A stretch of DNA of 64,000 nucleotides from Cristatella mucedo. Its lineage: Eukaryota; Bryozoa; Phylactolaemata; Cristatellidae. Positions within the stretch are counted from its first letter, which is position 1; each line of letters starts with the position of its first letter. The position numbers were made by a program, and so were the translations under genes. Under the pieces are notes generated by a model that was not told where the DNA came from, did not search any database, and saw only the letters and a program-made list of their open reading frames with translations. Location of the stretch: the NCBI GenBank assembly GCA_009760855.2, contig WPIO01000139.1:186001-250000 (forward strand), written 5' to 3'. Positions 12,811 to 27,019 of this stretch are shown piece by piece.

Positions 12811-14937
12811 TAATAATAATAATTAAAAATAATAATAATATTGCACTTGATAAAGCGCCCTCAGAGAACTTAATCTCTTTTTAGGCGCTTTACATTTGCT
12901 GCAAAGTGATACGCAATAGAATAGTAAGTAAAATCATGCTTGAAAAACAAACAAAATGAATAACATGGTTAGGGGTTACATGCACTGGGTCAGCATGCAA
13001 ATGTGGTTAGTGGCAGCATGAACAGTGTCAGCACGCATAAGCACATCGAGGACGAATCACAAGGACCCACTAAATGCTGTCCTAAATAGTTATGCTTTTA
13101 AGTTTCTTTTAAATGTGGTCAGGTCAGGGGATGTTCTGATACAGGTCGGGAGGGAGTTCCAGGCTGTGGGAGCATACGAGCTAAATGCACGGTCTCCAAA
13201 GGATTTAAGGTTTGTACGAGGTATTTCTAGACTGTTGGATTCCGAAAAGCGAGTGGTACGATGCTTTGCCTGATGGGGTAGTATATCTGAAAGATAGACT
13301 GGAGCCATAGAATGAAGAGACCTAAAAGTGAGCGACAAAACCTTGAAGTCAATCCGTTGCTTGACTGGTAACCAGTGCAGGTCGGCGAGAAGTGGAGTAA
13401 TGTGGCAACTGCGCCGCTCACGACAGACAAGCCTAGCTGCAGAGTTTTGTACCAGCTGCAATCGCCTGATCGCACATGCTGGTAGGCCAGTAAGCAGTGA
13501 GTTGCAGAAGTCGAGACGAGATGTCACGAATGCATGGACCAACTTGGACGTGGTATCCTTATCTAAACAAGCCCTAATTTTAGCAATGTTATGAAGCTGA
13601 AAATAGGCTGATTTGACTGTGGAGCTGATGCGGTCGTCTAACGAGAGGTCGCTTTGGAATATGACACCTAGATTTCGAGCTGATGCAACTGGAGATATGC
13701 TGGCAGAGCCAATTTTGAAAGTCAGGCTTTCCAATTTCTGAATAACACTAGGTTTGCCCATAACTAGTAAGTTAGTTTATCATCGTTTAGTTTTAGAAAA
13801 TTTGCCGCCATCCATGATCGCATGTCATCAATGCATGCAGCAAGTGAGTTGAGAGAATTTGAGGTGCTCGAAGGCTGGGAGGGATCAAAGCAAAGGTACA
13901 ACTGAGTGTCATCCGCATAGAAGTGAAAGCCTAGATTGTGCTTGGCAATCACATCAGCAAGAGGCAGAGTATAAACGGTGAAAAGGACCGGACCTAGCAC
14001 AGAGCCCTGAGGTACTACTCCATATTTTAGAGGTACTTCAGATGATCTTTGTCCATTCACGTCAACACTCTGGAGTCTCCCACTGAGATAGGACCTGAAC
14101 CACTGCAGAGCAGTGCCAGTGATGCCCAGGCGAGATGAGAGGTGCTCTAGAAGTACTTTGTGATCGATGGTATCAAAAGCGGCCGAAAGATCGAGCAAAA
14201 CAAGAAGAGACACTCTACCCATGTCTGCATTCCTAAGTAGGTCGTTGTATACCCGAAGCAATGCTGACTCTGTGGAGTGATTAGCTCTAAAGCCAGACTG
14301 GAACTTACTAGCAAGGTGTGAGGTTTCGATATACGAGTTCAGCTAGTCTGCCACGACCCGTTCCAGTGTCTTTGATAGGAATGGTAGAAGGGAGACTGGG
14401 CGGTAGTTGCTTAAGTTCTCTTGGTCTAGTGTAGCTTTCTTGAGAAGTGGCCTGACTACAGCTTTTTTGAAAGGTGCTGGGACCTGACCTGAGGCTAATG
14501 ACATATTAATGATGTTGGTTATGCATGGCAGCAGCAGATCAATGCAACGTAGGAGCAGGACAGTGGGAATAGGGTCCAGTGGACTTGTTGTCTTCTTTGA
14601 TTGAGATACGAGCTTTAGGACTACATCACTGGTGACCTGTTTAAATGCAGACATTGAGGTGCAGCCAGGAACCGAGGAACAGCATTCTAGTGGGAAGGTT
14701 GTCATCGCAGGGATGGATTCCCTGATTTTGTCTATCTTCTGCACAAAGAATCGAGAGAAGCGATTGGCTAGATCATCACAAGGATCATCTGGTAAGGAGC
14801 TAACCTGGGAACGGTTGAGGAGATGGTTTATTGTCGACATCAGCATTTTTGGATTGTGCATCTGTGATTCAACAATGTTTCTATAGAAGCTAGACTTAGC
14901 CTTTGCTAGGATCGATTGGTACGACCTACAGTAAATT
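12811..14937 (-). mobile_element. Family A CR1/L2-like LINE, young 5'-truncated copy
   Basis: The 3' end is a TAA/TTA microsatellite (12811-12840) next to the hairpin (12852-12893) and a 3' UTR of about 200 bp. Coding follows to 14937, where similarity to the copy at 32370 stops abruptly, giving the 5' truncation point. The piece covers the EN-RT linker, the full RT and the C-terminal domain. It is close to the copy at 30281 along its whole length. Truncation at the 5' end is the normal outcome of target-primed reverse transcription. Confidence 0.95.
13087..14937 (-). pseudogene. Reverse transcriptase ORF of family A (nearly intact)
   Basis: The LINE protein copies its own RNA at the nicked target site. 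Read from the high-coordinate end, the linker word SYQSILAKAKSSFY is followed by NYRPVSLLPFLSK. RT motif A is LLDLSAAFDTIDH, motif B is PQGSVLGPVLF, the catalytic motif C is FYADDTQLYL, and motif D is FLKLNDDK. The C-terminal domain has LDFCNSLL, NSAARLVCRERRS and LLADLHWLPVKQRIDFKV. Three breaks are visible: a TAG at 14343-14345 where the copy at 31800 has Gln, a 1-bp deletion near 13775 just after motif D, and an early stop near 13090 in place of the final residues. EN is absent because of the 5' truncation. Confidence 0.93.
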
Positions 14938-17190
14938 TCATCAAGCATTCTGGAGCTGTACTTTTAGCAATCATGGATATGTAAAGCAAAACCTCCTTAG
15001 CCGAAATCACCAATAATTGTGGGGCCAAGGCATAGAAGAATTTCACTCTTATAAGTAAGTTAATGGCTGGGTTATAAAATTTAAAAGGTGCAAAGTTACA
15101 CTGACAATGAAGCACCTAATGTCACAGTGATGCACCTCGTCAAGCTTCATACAGGCACGTCGATTTACCATTGTTCAAAAGTTGAGATGCAAGACGTATA
15201 TGACTCTGAAAGTGCTAGATTTTATTTGCAGATATTTTTCTTTTGGTTTAAATTCGAGTGAAACATTATGCGTTTAATTACTTTTCTGTAACATAGAAGT
15301 TGTCTGAGCTGTCAATCTCATTTGTTACACATTCGTCGTTTGAAAGGTACCATAAGCAAATATTTGATCGTCTGACCAATTTAAAAATAATTTCTAAACT
15401 CTTCTTTTAAGTAAGTTTCAGACTGAAAGTTTTTTCTATGCAGGCCCTACCTTGATCGAGGAATTAATGTAACAATTCTTAGGCAATTGCAGCTTCTCTC
15501 GTACTGCTGACTTGTGGAACAGATTGTCAGCAGCCTCTCCCAGCGCTGCCATTTCCAAGCTTCTCACTATCGCGATTGTCCTCCAAACTGAGCTGTGCCT
15601 AGGGCTTTCCCTTCTTTTAATGAGATACAATCTACTAGCTAACGTATTTACACTGAGAGTAGCATCAGCTTGAATGTACTAGACAAAATTACCCAATGCA
15701 TCTTTTTTCTTTCGGGAATCTTGGATGTAAAGATAAAGCCAAGAAGTTCTTTCTAAAGCCCTTGTTAGGAGGTACAAAACTAGCAATCTTTTTAGCTTAA
15801 CGGTATTCATGTCCTTCTGAAGGAAAAAGTTGTTGATCTTATTCCTCATACAAGCCGTAATGTCCTCCTTAGACTTCGCGATTTTTCATCACGACCTGCC
15901 ACTGAAGAGGGGTTAAAAAGTATGGTTGGATAATCTGTAGGTGTAACGTGACAAGGACAACGTGATGCAAAAATTAAATACTGATTCATTCTCATATAGC
16001 AATAATATATAAATGAAAACTACCTCACACGTGTTCGCTTAGTGTAACTGCTTGGGTGAAACGTAGCCGATAGCTCGCCGGAGGCTAGTGAGATGGCACC
16101 TTTGCCCAGTTGAGAGCTGCTGCTATGCTCAGCCCAAGGGTTATTTCCGGCAGATAAAAATGATCAGGCCAACTGGTATCTGGCAGAGTCGTCAGGCTGT
16201 GCAGGTCAAACTTTCACTCTCGGCTGCCAGGTTTCCGGCATAACATCAGCTCCTTGTTTTCTTGTATCAACTGGCTTCTCAAGTTGAGAGATCTATCGTT
16301 GTCCACTGCACTTCTCAGCCTGAAAGTCACGTCTCCGGTCGCGAGCGACCTTGCTAAGCAAGCTTGAGCAAGCAGCAGCCAAGCATCACCGACAAAGGAT
16401 CACTGAGAGAGAGCCCCAATAGCATCAGCTGGCCGCCCCCACCCACGGTGAACTAGCTGCTAAGGCCATGTGGTCGAGGCTGTTTACGATGCCAACATTC
16501 GGGGCTCGGCTCTCCTTTGTCTGGGATGGGCATCGAAGCTTGAGTAGATTTGTCAGCTTACTCTAGAAATTCTATAGCTTATGGTAGAGGCTGGGCAGGA
16601 GGCATATTGCTGAGATGCTACACAAGATTCTGCAATTTCTACTGCGTCTCTTCTTCGCTTTCTAAGACTGACACGGCTGTGCTGCTCATGGTTAGTAGAA
16701 ATAGTTAACCCTAGAGTACTAGCAACGTAATTACACTGTGGTTTTTTATCAACAGAAAGCATTGTTAAGAAACACTGTAGAAAAGAGGACAAATTGTATG
16801 ACGTCCAAGGTAATCACTGTAATTATCTTAAGAGGCAAACTATTGGTTAGATCTGGAGCCTAGGCGGAAGCAGCTCTTCACTTCAGTGGGCAGCTTGCCT
16901 CATTAATTACTTTTGCCTGGCAGGCATGCTTGAACGGTGGTCATGTTTCAGCATTAGCCTGCCAGCCCAGGTGCCTCCATTAAGCTTCCTATAGCTTCTG
17001 CTGCCCTCCAATGCTACATTATACGATGACACAAGCCGGCGATCCAAAATATTAAAAGCTCTTTAAGAGCCATCCCCTGCCTTATTGCTTGGTTTTTCTT
17101 CTACTGCGGCTGCCACTGCTCCTGCTGCACCTGTTGCTGCTACCAAGTTGCTGATTCCAGCCACATTATCCAAGCATTGTCAAATAGTGT
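14938..17190. other. Spacer, nothing recognised
   Basis: Only short frames on both strands. A somewhat GC-richer patch at about 16050-16550 shows no recognised coding or repeat signal. Confidence 0.4.
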
Positions 17191-17191
17191 T

Positions 17192-19257
<2,066 letters not shown>

Positions 19258-20484
19258 ATCGATTCTGGCAGATTAGGCACTGGTGTGGTTTTAATCGCTT
19301 TGTCTGATCAGGTTTGATCCGTGTCGTGAGGGGTCAGGTCTCACTCATGAGACCGGTCGCCTGTGGAGTCAGTCCCTCAAGGCTAAGTCCTCGGTCTATC
19401 GCTGTTCTTCATTTACACAAGACCTCTTGCAAAGGTGATCAAAGGCCCTGGGAATATAATATCACCTTTATGCTGACGATATCCAGCAGTATGTGTCTGC
19501 TGTTGCAACTGATAAACTGAATGCTCACCTTGCCGACATTAGATCCGGGAAGTCGGAAAATTTCATCAAACTAAATGAAGGTAAAACTGAACTGCTGCTC
19601 ATAAGACACCCTAAGCGTGTGGCTGGATTAGAATTATTTGCTCTTCTAATAGGTGATACTTGTTTTGCGACCTTCATCATTTGCTCGAAATTTAGGTGTT
19701 GTTTTTGACACTTGCCTAAATTGTAAAAGCTTCATTCAGAAGACTGCTTCTGCAGCTAGCAATCACGCCCGATCCCTATCTACGATAAGCAGCTGTCTTT
19801 CACGGTGGCTTACAAAAAAACTTAACTAGCTCCTTAGTTCTGTCTCGGCTTGATTATTGTAATTACCTTTTGGCTGGGCTACCGAGAAAAGTAACTAAGC
19901 CACAGCTTACGGCTATGAATCAAGTCTCAGAAGTTCGACCACATGTCTCCTTTGGTGAAAGAGCTAGGATGGCTGTGCATCAATGGATACAGAGCAAAGT
20001 TCTTAAGTTGACCCACAAGGCCCACCATTGCTTTGCTCCTCCATAGCTAGCTGAACGGCTGCACCAGTTTCCACCTCCTTGTGCTCTGACGTCCGGTATG
20101 AACAATGATTTAGCTTTTCTATTCCTCGGCTTAAAGACCGTTGGCCACAGAAGCTTTAGCTCTTCAGGTCTTAGGCTGTGGAACTAGCTTCCAATATCTT
20201 TGAGAAACGACAACTACTATCCTGCTGCCGACTATGGCTCATCTTTGACAGCCATCCTGACGTGAAACTAACATGCAGCTCCTACCTCAACTGCTCTCCT
20301 GACTCAGTTGTGCTTCCCTGTTTCTCATTGTTTCGTGAGATGAAGTATGTTGGCTACTGAATGAATACCGAAAGCTGCTTAGGCTGTGAGTGATATATAG
20401 AAAACACTCCTGGGTAATACCCACAGAGTCTTTGTGGCTTTGTGGAGTTGCAGATGGAGATACAAAGACAAAATTACAATGACA
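19258..20484 (+). mobile_element. Family B CR1/L2-like LINE, 5'-truncated, inserted in a family A copy
   Basis: Broken plus-strand frames include a YADD-like box in the frame around 19465 (YADDIQQYVSA), followed by LNAHLADIRSG and FIKLNEGKTELLL (19493-19708). The C-terminal words LVKELGWLCINGYRAK and LTHKAHHCFAPP appear near 19960-20040, matching LLKDLGWLQINLVYRAK in the copy at 53520. The 3' end has no family A hairpin; it runs to about 20484 in an A-rich 'acaaaattacaatgacaa' stretch. It shares RT layout with family A but is clearly a separate lineage. Confidence 0.82.
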
Positions 20485-20703
20485 ATAGTCCTGGTATGCC
20501 TTTAGATGGACAGTCATTCCGGATCTTTCGTTTGCTTTCCAAAACTTGGGCTTAGCAGACGTACCTGGTTTAAAGTCTGCGGTATATCACAGGCCGTCTG
20601 GGCGAGGGAGGTTGATGTGTCTAAGCAGAGGTGCAAACTCGTTAAGCATGTCAGGTAGTATTCCGCTGCATTCTAGCAACGATGACAGGTCTGAAGGGCT
20701 GGC
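20485..20703 (-). mobile_element. Family A LINE, upper part of the interrupted copy
   Basis: Continues the 17192-19257 copy in the same orientation after the family B insertion. The stretch matches 32385-32595: 'atgcctttagatggacagtc' parallels 'atgcctgtcgatggacagtt', and the 'gatgacaggtct' word matches near the end. It codes for the EN-RT linker in the LINE, heavily broken here. Confidence 0.85.
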
Positions 20704-22809
20704 TACTACATTCCACTAACTTGAGTTCTCCCTTTGCTCTTGCCCGAACTAACGAGTGACACTTCTGGCACTTTAGCTTTGACGTACTGAGTTAACGTGT
20801 GGGAAAGCTGCCAAAGTGAGTTCGACGGACAACGATTACTGGTCAGGCCACTGAGGCCAGCTTCCACAGTGAATTTGAAGTTTTCATGTTACGATCACCA
20901 GTGCAAGCTGTTATATACTGTGTATGCAATAGTATACACATAAATGGTATACTTTGCAGCATTTTAAGCATTCAATGCTGATAGGTGCTCGGTACAACAT
21001 AGTTTTTGACACAGCATTGAAGTAATCTCAAAGGCGGTGCTGCTTGATAAGTGTCTCAGGTGCTTCTCAGCACAGATTTATTGATCGGCATTTGCTAAAG
21101 GCTGATGTTTATAAGGCTTCACGGAATGCCACGTTGGATTGAAGATATCTGTAGGCGGCAGCTGCTAGATTTGTCATTAGCGGTTCGATGGTCTCTCTAT
21201 AACCGAGATGTCGCTTTTAGGAGCTTCCGTGTTTCGTCCTCACTGTTTACATTTGACTTTTGCTCTAGTTCTAGCCAATAGATGACTGCTAATGGGGACC
21301 TCAGCTAGTATCTGCAGTTGGACGGATACTGTGGTTAGCTGTGAACTCAATTTGGCAGAAGCTTCTACTACCAGATCATGCTTGCCAACTGGTCTTGCGG
21401 TCCATTGCACAAGACTAATGCCCGAATTTTCACTTTACAAGCTACCTGAGGTCATTCCAGGAAACTGGCAACTTTCGGCCTCTCTAAATCATTGTTTCGT
21501 GTGACAGAGCTTGTTTAATCAAGCCATTGTATGCACTATATTGCAAAGGCAGCTATGCTTGGCACCGGCAGCTCGTGGACCGAGCTCAGAGCAAGACATG
21601 ATCAACAACCCGTTGGTTTTTGACTCATCTATTGCTCAGGCAGCTACTCTCAAGGGGTAAATTCTGCAGGCATACCTTAATCATGCATCATCAGCAGGTG
21701 TGCTTGGATTAGACCTGTCTGATTTCAGGAATACAGTTAACCCACTGCTGACCTGTAGACCTCCAACTATACAAAGATTATCTCCAGGTGCTGTCTGCCC
21801 TCAATTTGGCTGGTTAGCAGTTCACTACCAGGACTTTGCTGCTTTTACACGGCAGACTTCCACCTGACAAACGCCAACTTTACTCCTAGTTAAAACCTTT
21901 TTTTACGCGACAGACATAGTCCTGCCCACGACAGATTCGATGGCTGGCTTAGTCCCCCTCACAGCAGATGCTTTAATCCCGGAGACTGTTATCCAAATAG
22001 ACCTAGCATATAGTAACGATAAGAATTCGGCACCTTTGGGCGTCCGATCACGTCGTCCCGGTCGGATCGTTAGCCACGTTCGGACTGATTTCAACTCCTC
22101 ACTATCACGAAGCCTGCATCTGTCAACCAGGTAGATTTACTTGGCTACAAGCTTGCTGATGGTCTTTTGGTAACTCTTATTACTTCTTAGCCAAGCCTTT
22201 AGCATGTCGCCAAACAAAAGAAGTTGCTGCTGGCGGGCGATAGCCCTTAAGCCTATTTCATTGCTAAAATAAACAAGGTTGTTGCATCAGCTTTTTTCCT
22301 CTGTTATCCACAGGCCTCACACCAGGGATTAGTTGTTTTCTATAAGCGACCCAGATCATTAGTTTGACTCCTGGAGCCAAAGATCTTAACATTTCCAGCC
22401 GGGTGATATGGCATTTGGCTCGTTGCATAAATGAGGCTGTTGAATCGACCGGCATTTCCTGCTTTTATGGCTACATATGAAATAGTTGGGCTGCTGACTT
22501 CGATGTGCAATCAGTTTTCCAAAGGCACGAACGGATCTTTGATTAAAGCTAGATTTGCATCAAACGAATGCACATGGGCTACTAACCTTGTTTCAAACCT
22601 GATGCACCAGATCGTATTGTGCCGATCGGCATGTCTACAGCTGCAGGTATGTAAATGTGTTTCTGCACACATACTTGATGTTACACTTTTTGGAAAAAGA
22701 GCTGCTGATTTTCCTCGCTCGCAAAACGATTGTGTCAAAAGTTAGTCCTCAGAAAGGTAGAGATCCCGGTTGAGTACTGTTATTTGTCTGGAATGACTAC
22801 TTCTAGTCC
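20704..22809. other. Spacer with one unassigned ORF
   Basis: An open stretch on plus from about 21868 to 22134 (about 89 codons, ATG at 21940) reads a fairly protein-like sequence ending in an Arg-rich part (GVRSRRPGRIVSHVRTDF). An overlapping minus frame is also open, so it is left unassigned. Nothing else was recognised. Confidence 0.35.
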
Positions 22810-22950
22810 TCCTAACCATGTTATGCTAGCTGTCATTGAGCTAGCTACCTTTAACCATTCAATCGTGCTTCATTTGCCGAAAATGTAAAGTGGGTATATA
22901 GATTGTGAGTTCTCCTGAGTGAACTTAATCAAATTTAACATTATTATTTA
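22810..22950 (+). mobile_element. LINE/SINE-2-type 3' tail remnant
   Basis: The UTR words 'aaccattcaatcgtgcttca' and 'aaaatgtaaagtg' lead into a degraded hairpin containing 'gagttctcctgag', then an ATT-rich tail. The 'ttctcctgag' form is closer to the SINE-2 tail at 39259 than to family A, so the source is uncertain. Confidence 0.6.
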
Positions 22951-25604
22951 TCATCATTATCATAAAGAGGGTTTGCCTTGAGACACCAAACCGACACAGG
23001 CAGAATTTGGGTTGGCCACTGCAGCTATCATTGTAGAGTCGTATGAGAACAATATAAACAAAAGAAGATGTTGGTGAATAGTACTGAGTAGTGCTCGCCG
23101 TTAAAGGTTTCTTGGTTGATTTGGTAAACAGAAGAATGGTGTTAGGACTCAATACTCCTAATATAGCCAGCAGCTTTTGTCTACCTAGCAATTTGTCACC
23201 CCTTTTTGGCTGGTCGCACTAATTAAATGCAGGAGGTCCGGAATCAACCGATATAAATTACATCAACTCCTCAAGTTTAACCAGATGCATTCTTACTGGT
23301 GGCTGAGGTTTACAAGTTAACCGGAAATGTGAACGTGGCTTATCAACGAACTCATCACCTTGAGACGCACACTGTACCGAACGCTCCGTAGTAGCTCCTA
23401 AAGTCAAGTCCTTGGCCACAAATACAGTGCTATTAACTGTTAATGTCTGATACCCCTTGAGTTAGGTCCTTGAAGCTCAGCTACCAAGAATCACATGTTT
23501 TGGTACCTAATACGAAATTTTCAGGAGACGGTAAGAATTACGACCACTGCCAAGATCTAGCCGACTTAGCAAGTGCAAGTTTTAATATAAAAAAAATTTC
23601 CATGAGCAAACCATGAAAATTAGTACAGGGAGTGCTCCACTTACCAGCAATTGTAAGTTGACTTCCTGCTAGCGACATGAGCCAAATTGTATCCGTTCAC
23701 ATTGTGTTCCAGAGCCGAGGTTTTTACGTACTATGCCTCTATTTAACCCTCGTGCTTACTTAAAAAAGAAAATTATAGATTGGACATTCCCTCGGTCAGC
23801 AGAATTTTCAGACTTGTCTGTGCACCTGAGGCTAAACCTCGGCAGTGAACATAGTAGAGTAAAGGCAGTGAGGTAGCAATGTTGCTGACTATTTTAAAAG
23901 ACAATAGCAATCATTAGTGACATAGTGCAAGTTTTTGTAAACTAACAGCTATTATAGGAAAGCAGATAAGAAGGATACTTATATTTCGCCAATACATTGA
24001 TTGATGGTTAACTAGGGTTTCCTTTTTTATTCGCGGAAACGTTGTCAGAATTAAAAAACTGATATAAAATATCTTTGAATATCTAAAAAAAAATTTCGAT
24101 TAGAGTGATATCCTATATTCTTTCATTATTGTCCTTTCAAGCAGCTCACCCCCCAATATTGATCCAGAAGGTTCACCGGCTTGGTAGCAAGCATGACTTG
24201 ATCCTGAATGTCGCCGACTAGATCACTTTCTTCCTCCTTGTCGCTTCATTCCTCCTTGTCATTGCCATCATCCCTAAAATTGCCTCCCTCCTCTCCTTGC
24301 CGCCGCAGTTTACTCGGGGTGTTTTTATATTCGGTGGAAACGGTGACAGCCAAAAAAGTCAGTGTATGTGACCATGTGTATGTGTGTTTCTTGGAAATAA
24401 CTCATTTGAGCTGACCCGATGTAAAGGCAATTGTGACTGGCTTGTCACATTTTCCACTTTTGCTGCACTACCGTATTAGTCTTAATTTTTAAGTAAAAAA
24501 TTCATTTAAAGAGCAATTTAAATTTTGTCGTACTTTAAAGAATATTTTGCAATGCTTACCTTATAATAAGTTTGAAATCTGCACCATAATATTATTACCG
24601 TTATGCACTGACTATAGGCTAGGCGAGCAGGAAGGCAGGAAGCAGAATTATTTTTGAAAAACTGCGACAAATTACCCGGGAATTTGGCTATTTACAATTC
24701 AGACACTAATTTTCAAAAGAATGATATTCGAGTCTTGAAAATTTGTAAACTGCCTATAATTTTGACAAAGAAAACCCATGATCAATACTTCTACGTGCAA
24801 CCGAGTGATGCCCATAAAACTAGCACTCATTTTGCGTGTGCAAATGATCTTGGGATGAAAAGAAAAGTTGATTAATATGCTCGTGCACGAGAACAGCGTC
24901 CTTGATCGCGAATATTAAGCTACAGGAAGGAAATAATTTAGATGTATTTTTTGCGAAACTGGAAAGTTTGGTACACTTCCTACGAAATTGGATACCAAAC
25001 CTAAAGAAAATTACGGCGTGTGCTTAGGTGAAGGTGACTGCATGCATTACATCCAAAATTGACTACAGCCTGCGAAATTGAGATGGGGAAGCTCAAAATA
25101 GATGACTGAGCCTAAACATTGAGCCAGAGGGTCGCAATTACCCGTCGGTAACTCGGAGACTAGCTGGTGTTGAACTCGAACTTACCCGGTGTAAAAAATG
25201 CACGGAACAGCAAATGAAATGACCAAGTTTCGGCTTCAATAAGTTGAGCCGGTAAATAACAAGCTCAACTTCAATAATAGTTTGCAAAAAATAAATTTTT
25301 AAAACACTAGGTTTGGCTATGGCCTCGTCTTAGTTTTTCTGTGGCAGTCAAAAACTAACCACAGAAATCGGCGAAAATGAATGATCGTGTGAAAGTAGTT
25401 GCAGAAACCGCTAACGTCAGTGCCACGTCAAAAAATCCGGGGTATATTAGCAGTATATATAGCTGAAGCACACACTCTCATAGTCAAAATCTAGCATTAC
25501 ATTGTTCTTTCAGTAACTTAATAGGAAGGAGCGGGCTTTTAGTTGCATGACGTCACGTCCTCTCGTCTTTTGATTTCTCGGTCTTGCCGATGCCATCGCT
25601 AGGC
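22951..25604. other. Spacer, nothing recognised
   Basis: AT-rich with runs of A and T. Frames of 60-90 codons (22925-23191 minus, 24208-24414 plus, 24654-24875 plus) have no recognised family. Confidence 0.4.
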
Positions 25605-26045
25605 CCACAGTCTGGGTTTTAACTTATATGCCAATGACGCACTCCTGTCCCTATGCTTTGATCCCTTCCTGCCTACAAGGAGATTCAACTCCCTCAACCG
25701 ACTTGCTCAGCTTGTTCCTGACATTCACATTTGGATGGCAATACAAGTTATTCAGATGACTGACGATAAAATTTACTGATCAGCTATGGTCAAACAGAGT
25801 TCGGCTCAGAAATTTCAAAACCTATGGCTCGAAATTGGTTAGGTCAGCATATATCTTCCTGTTTCTATAAACAATTTGTGTTTCATGTTCCAAAGCGATT
25901 TTTCTTGACTCAGCCACCTCTGATCCACCGTTAAGTTAAGCAGCATAAAATCATGTAAATTAAAGCCTAATTAGACGGAGGAATCCTGTCCAAGCATTTT
26001 GACCTCTCGTCTCAACTTCTGCAACTCACCACAGGGAGCTCATCC
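25605..26045 (+). mobile_element. Family A LINE, internal RT fragment
   Basis: Translating from about 25612 gives GFNLYANDALLSLCFDP, then FNSLNRLAQLVPDIHIWMA and TDDK. These align with the motif C-D region of the better copies (GFHFYADDTQLYLCFDP). The first catalytic Asp is Asn here (YAND). Thumb and C-terminal words follow to about 26045. Both ends are missing. Confidence 0.8.
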
Positions 26046-26295
26046 AACCGACCATACAAGCTCTTGCAAGCCCAGCTGAAGGTTAGTCAGGAACGTCAGT
26101 GGGTTATGCACTAAGTTAAATGGCCCATACCTAATTACCTAGTAGAACTGGTTTGGTAGACTGGCAGATAAACAAAGGTATCTAGAGATCATCACCAGGA
26201 AAGAAGATCGGGGTTTCCTTTCTTGAAAAGATGGTCGACGGTAACGATTGAGCAAACCATGACGCACAGAAGAGACAAAAAACATGCTAGTGAAC

Positions 26296-26588
26296 TAAAA
26301 GAAAAGGATAGTAGGGGTCAACAGCAGCTTCTGCTGTTTTAACAAGAGGAGTGCCATGACACTAATGTACATGCCTCAGCTGTGGCCAATAGTTAAGCCA
26401 ATTGACGAAGCCCAACGTCAGGCCACTAATGCATGTTATATTTCGTATCATCTGCGGCGATTGGTCGAGCTCTCATATATGTGCCCTTTGAGAGTCATTA
26501 AGTGGAGTCTCGTTACAGCACATGTTAGCCTGTTTCGGCTCAGTGAGACTCCCACTAGAACAGCCGCTTCCGGAGCCACTGTCATACA
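26296..26588 (+). repeat. Upstream copy of a ~290-bp direct repeat
   Basis: Shares long near-identical stretches with 28765-29058, for example 'aggccactaatgcatgttat' and 'aagtggagtctcgttacagc'. It ends at 'ccactgtcata'. Long shared stretches in the same orientation, with mutations between the copies, fit LTR-like terminal repeats or an old segmental duplication. The open frames over both copies are probably incidental. Confidence 0.85.
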
Positions 26589-26677
26589 AAAACTGGCTGC
26601 AGAGAATTGTCCACTCGAGCTGAAAAGAGTACCAGACCTTCTATGATCTAGATGAGCCGCCTACACTGAGGTAAAAA

Positions 26678-26947
26678 GTGTTTAATTGCGGACCACAATT
26701 CATGCTTCAGCTTCTAAAGCTTGAGAGGGCTGTAGCAAGGCTAAGCGATGCCATGCCATTAAAACATATTTGGCAAGTGAGGCTGGGCGATAACGCAATA
26801 CATGGTTGGGGCGATCAGCCGACCGACGAAAAGCAAGATTACGACAGGTTGCGAAATGAATTTATCCTGATCTTCTCTTGGTTGACGGATGAGGAGGCCG
26901 AGCTTGAGACAGAGAGGTTTCGGCTGGAGCAGGAGCAGCTCGTCTGA
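26678..26947 (+). CDS. Unassigned small acidic, helix-rich ORF
   Basis: An open frame of 89 codons, or 81 from the ATG at 26702, lies just inside the upstream direct repeat. The product is highly charged: ERAVARLSDAMPLKHIW, then GWGDQPTDEKQDYDRLRNEF, then TDEEAELETERFRLEQEQ, with a predicted coiled-coil-like C-terminus. No zinc knuckle, protease or RT motif is present. Its place after a possible LTR would fit a decayed gag-like protein, but that is inference. It may also be one exon of a host gene or a chance frame. Confidence 0.3.
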   Translation: MFNCGPQFMLQLLKLERAVARLSDAMPLKHIWQVRLGDNAIHGWGDQPTDEKQDYDRLRNEFILIFSWLTDEEAELETERFRLEQEQLV

Positions 26948-27019
26948 GCCGCGACCAGGACATAGTTAGGCGACGAGCCAGCTTCATCACAGGTTGATAG
27001 CACAGTCAACTGCTAGCAA

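Noticed and set aside
13328-13594. Plus-strand ORFs such as MSDKTLKSIRCLTGNQ recurring at 432, 13328, 30799, 58556 and 60845
   Set aside because: They are antisense shadows of the conserved LINE C-terminal domain and recur only because the LINE does.
21868-22134. Possible LTR-retrotransposon integrase end (Arg-rich ORF)
   Set aside because: No integrase catalytic or zinc-binding motif is nearby, and the opposite strand is also open. It is kept only as an unassigned ORF.
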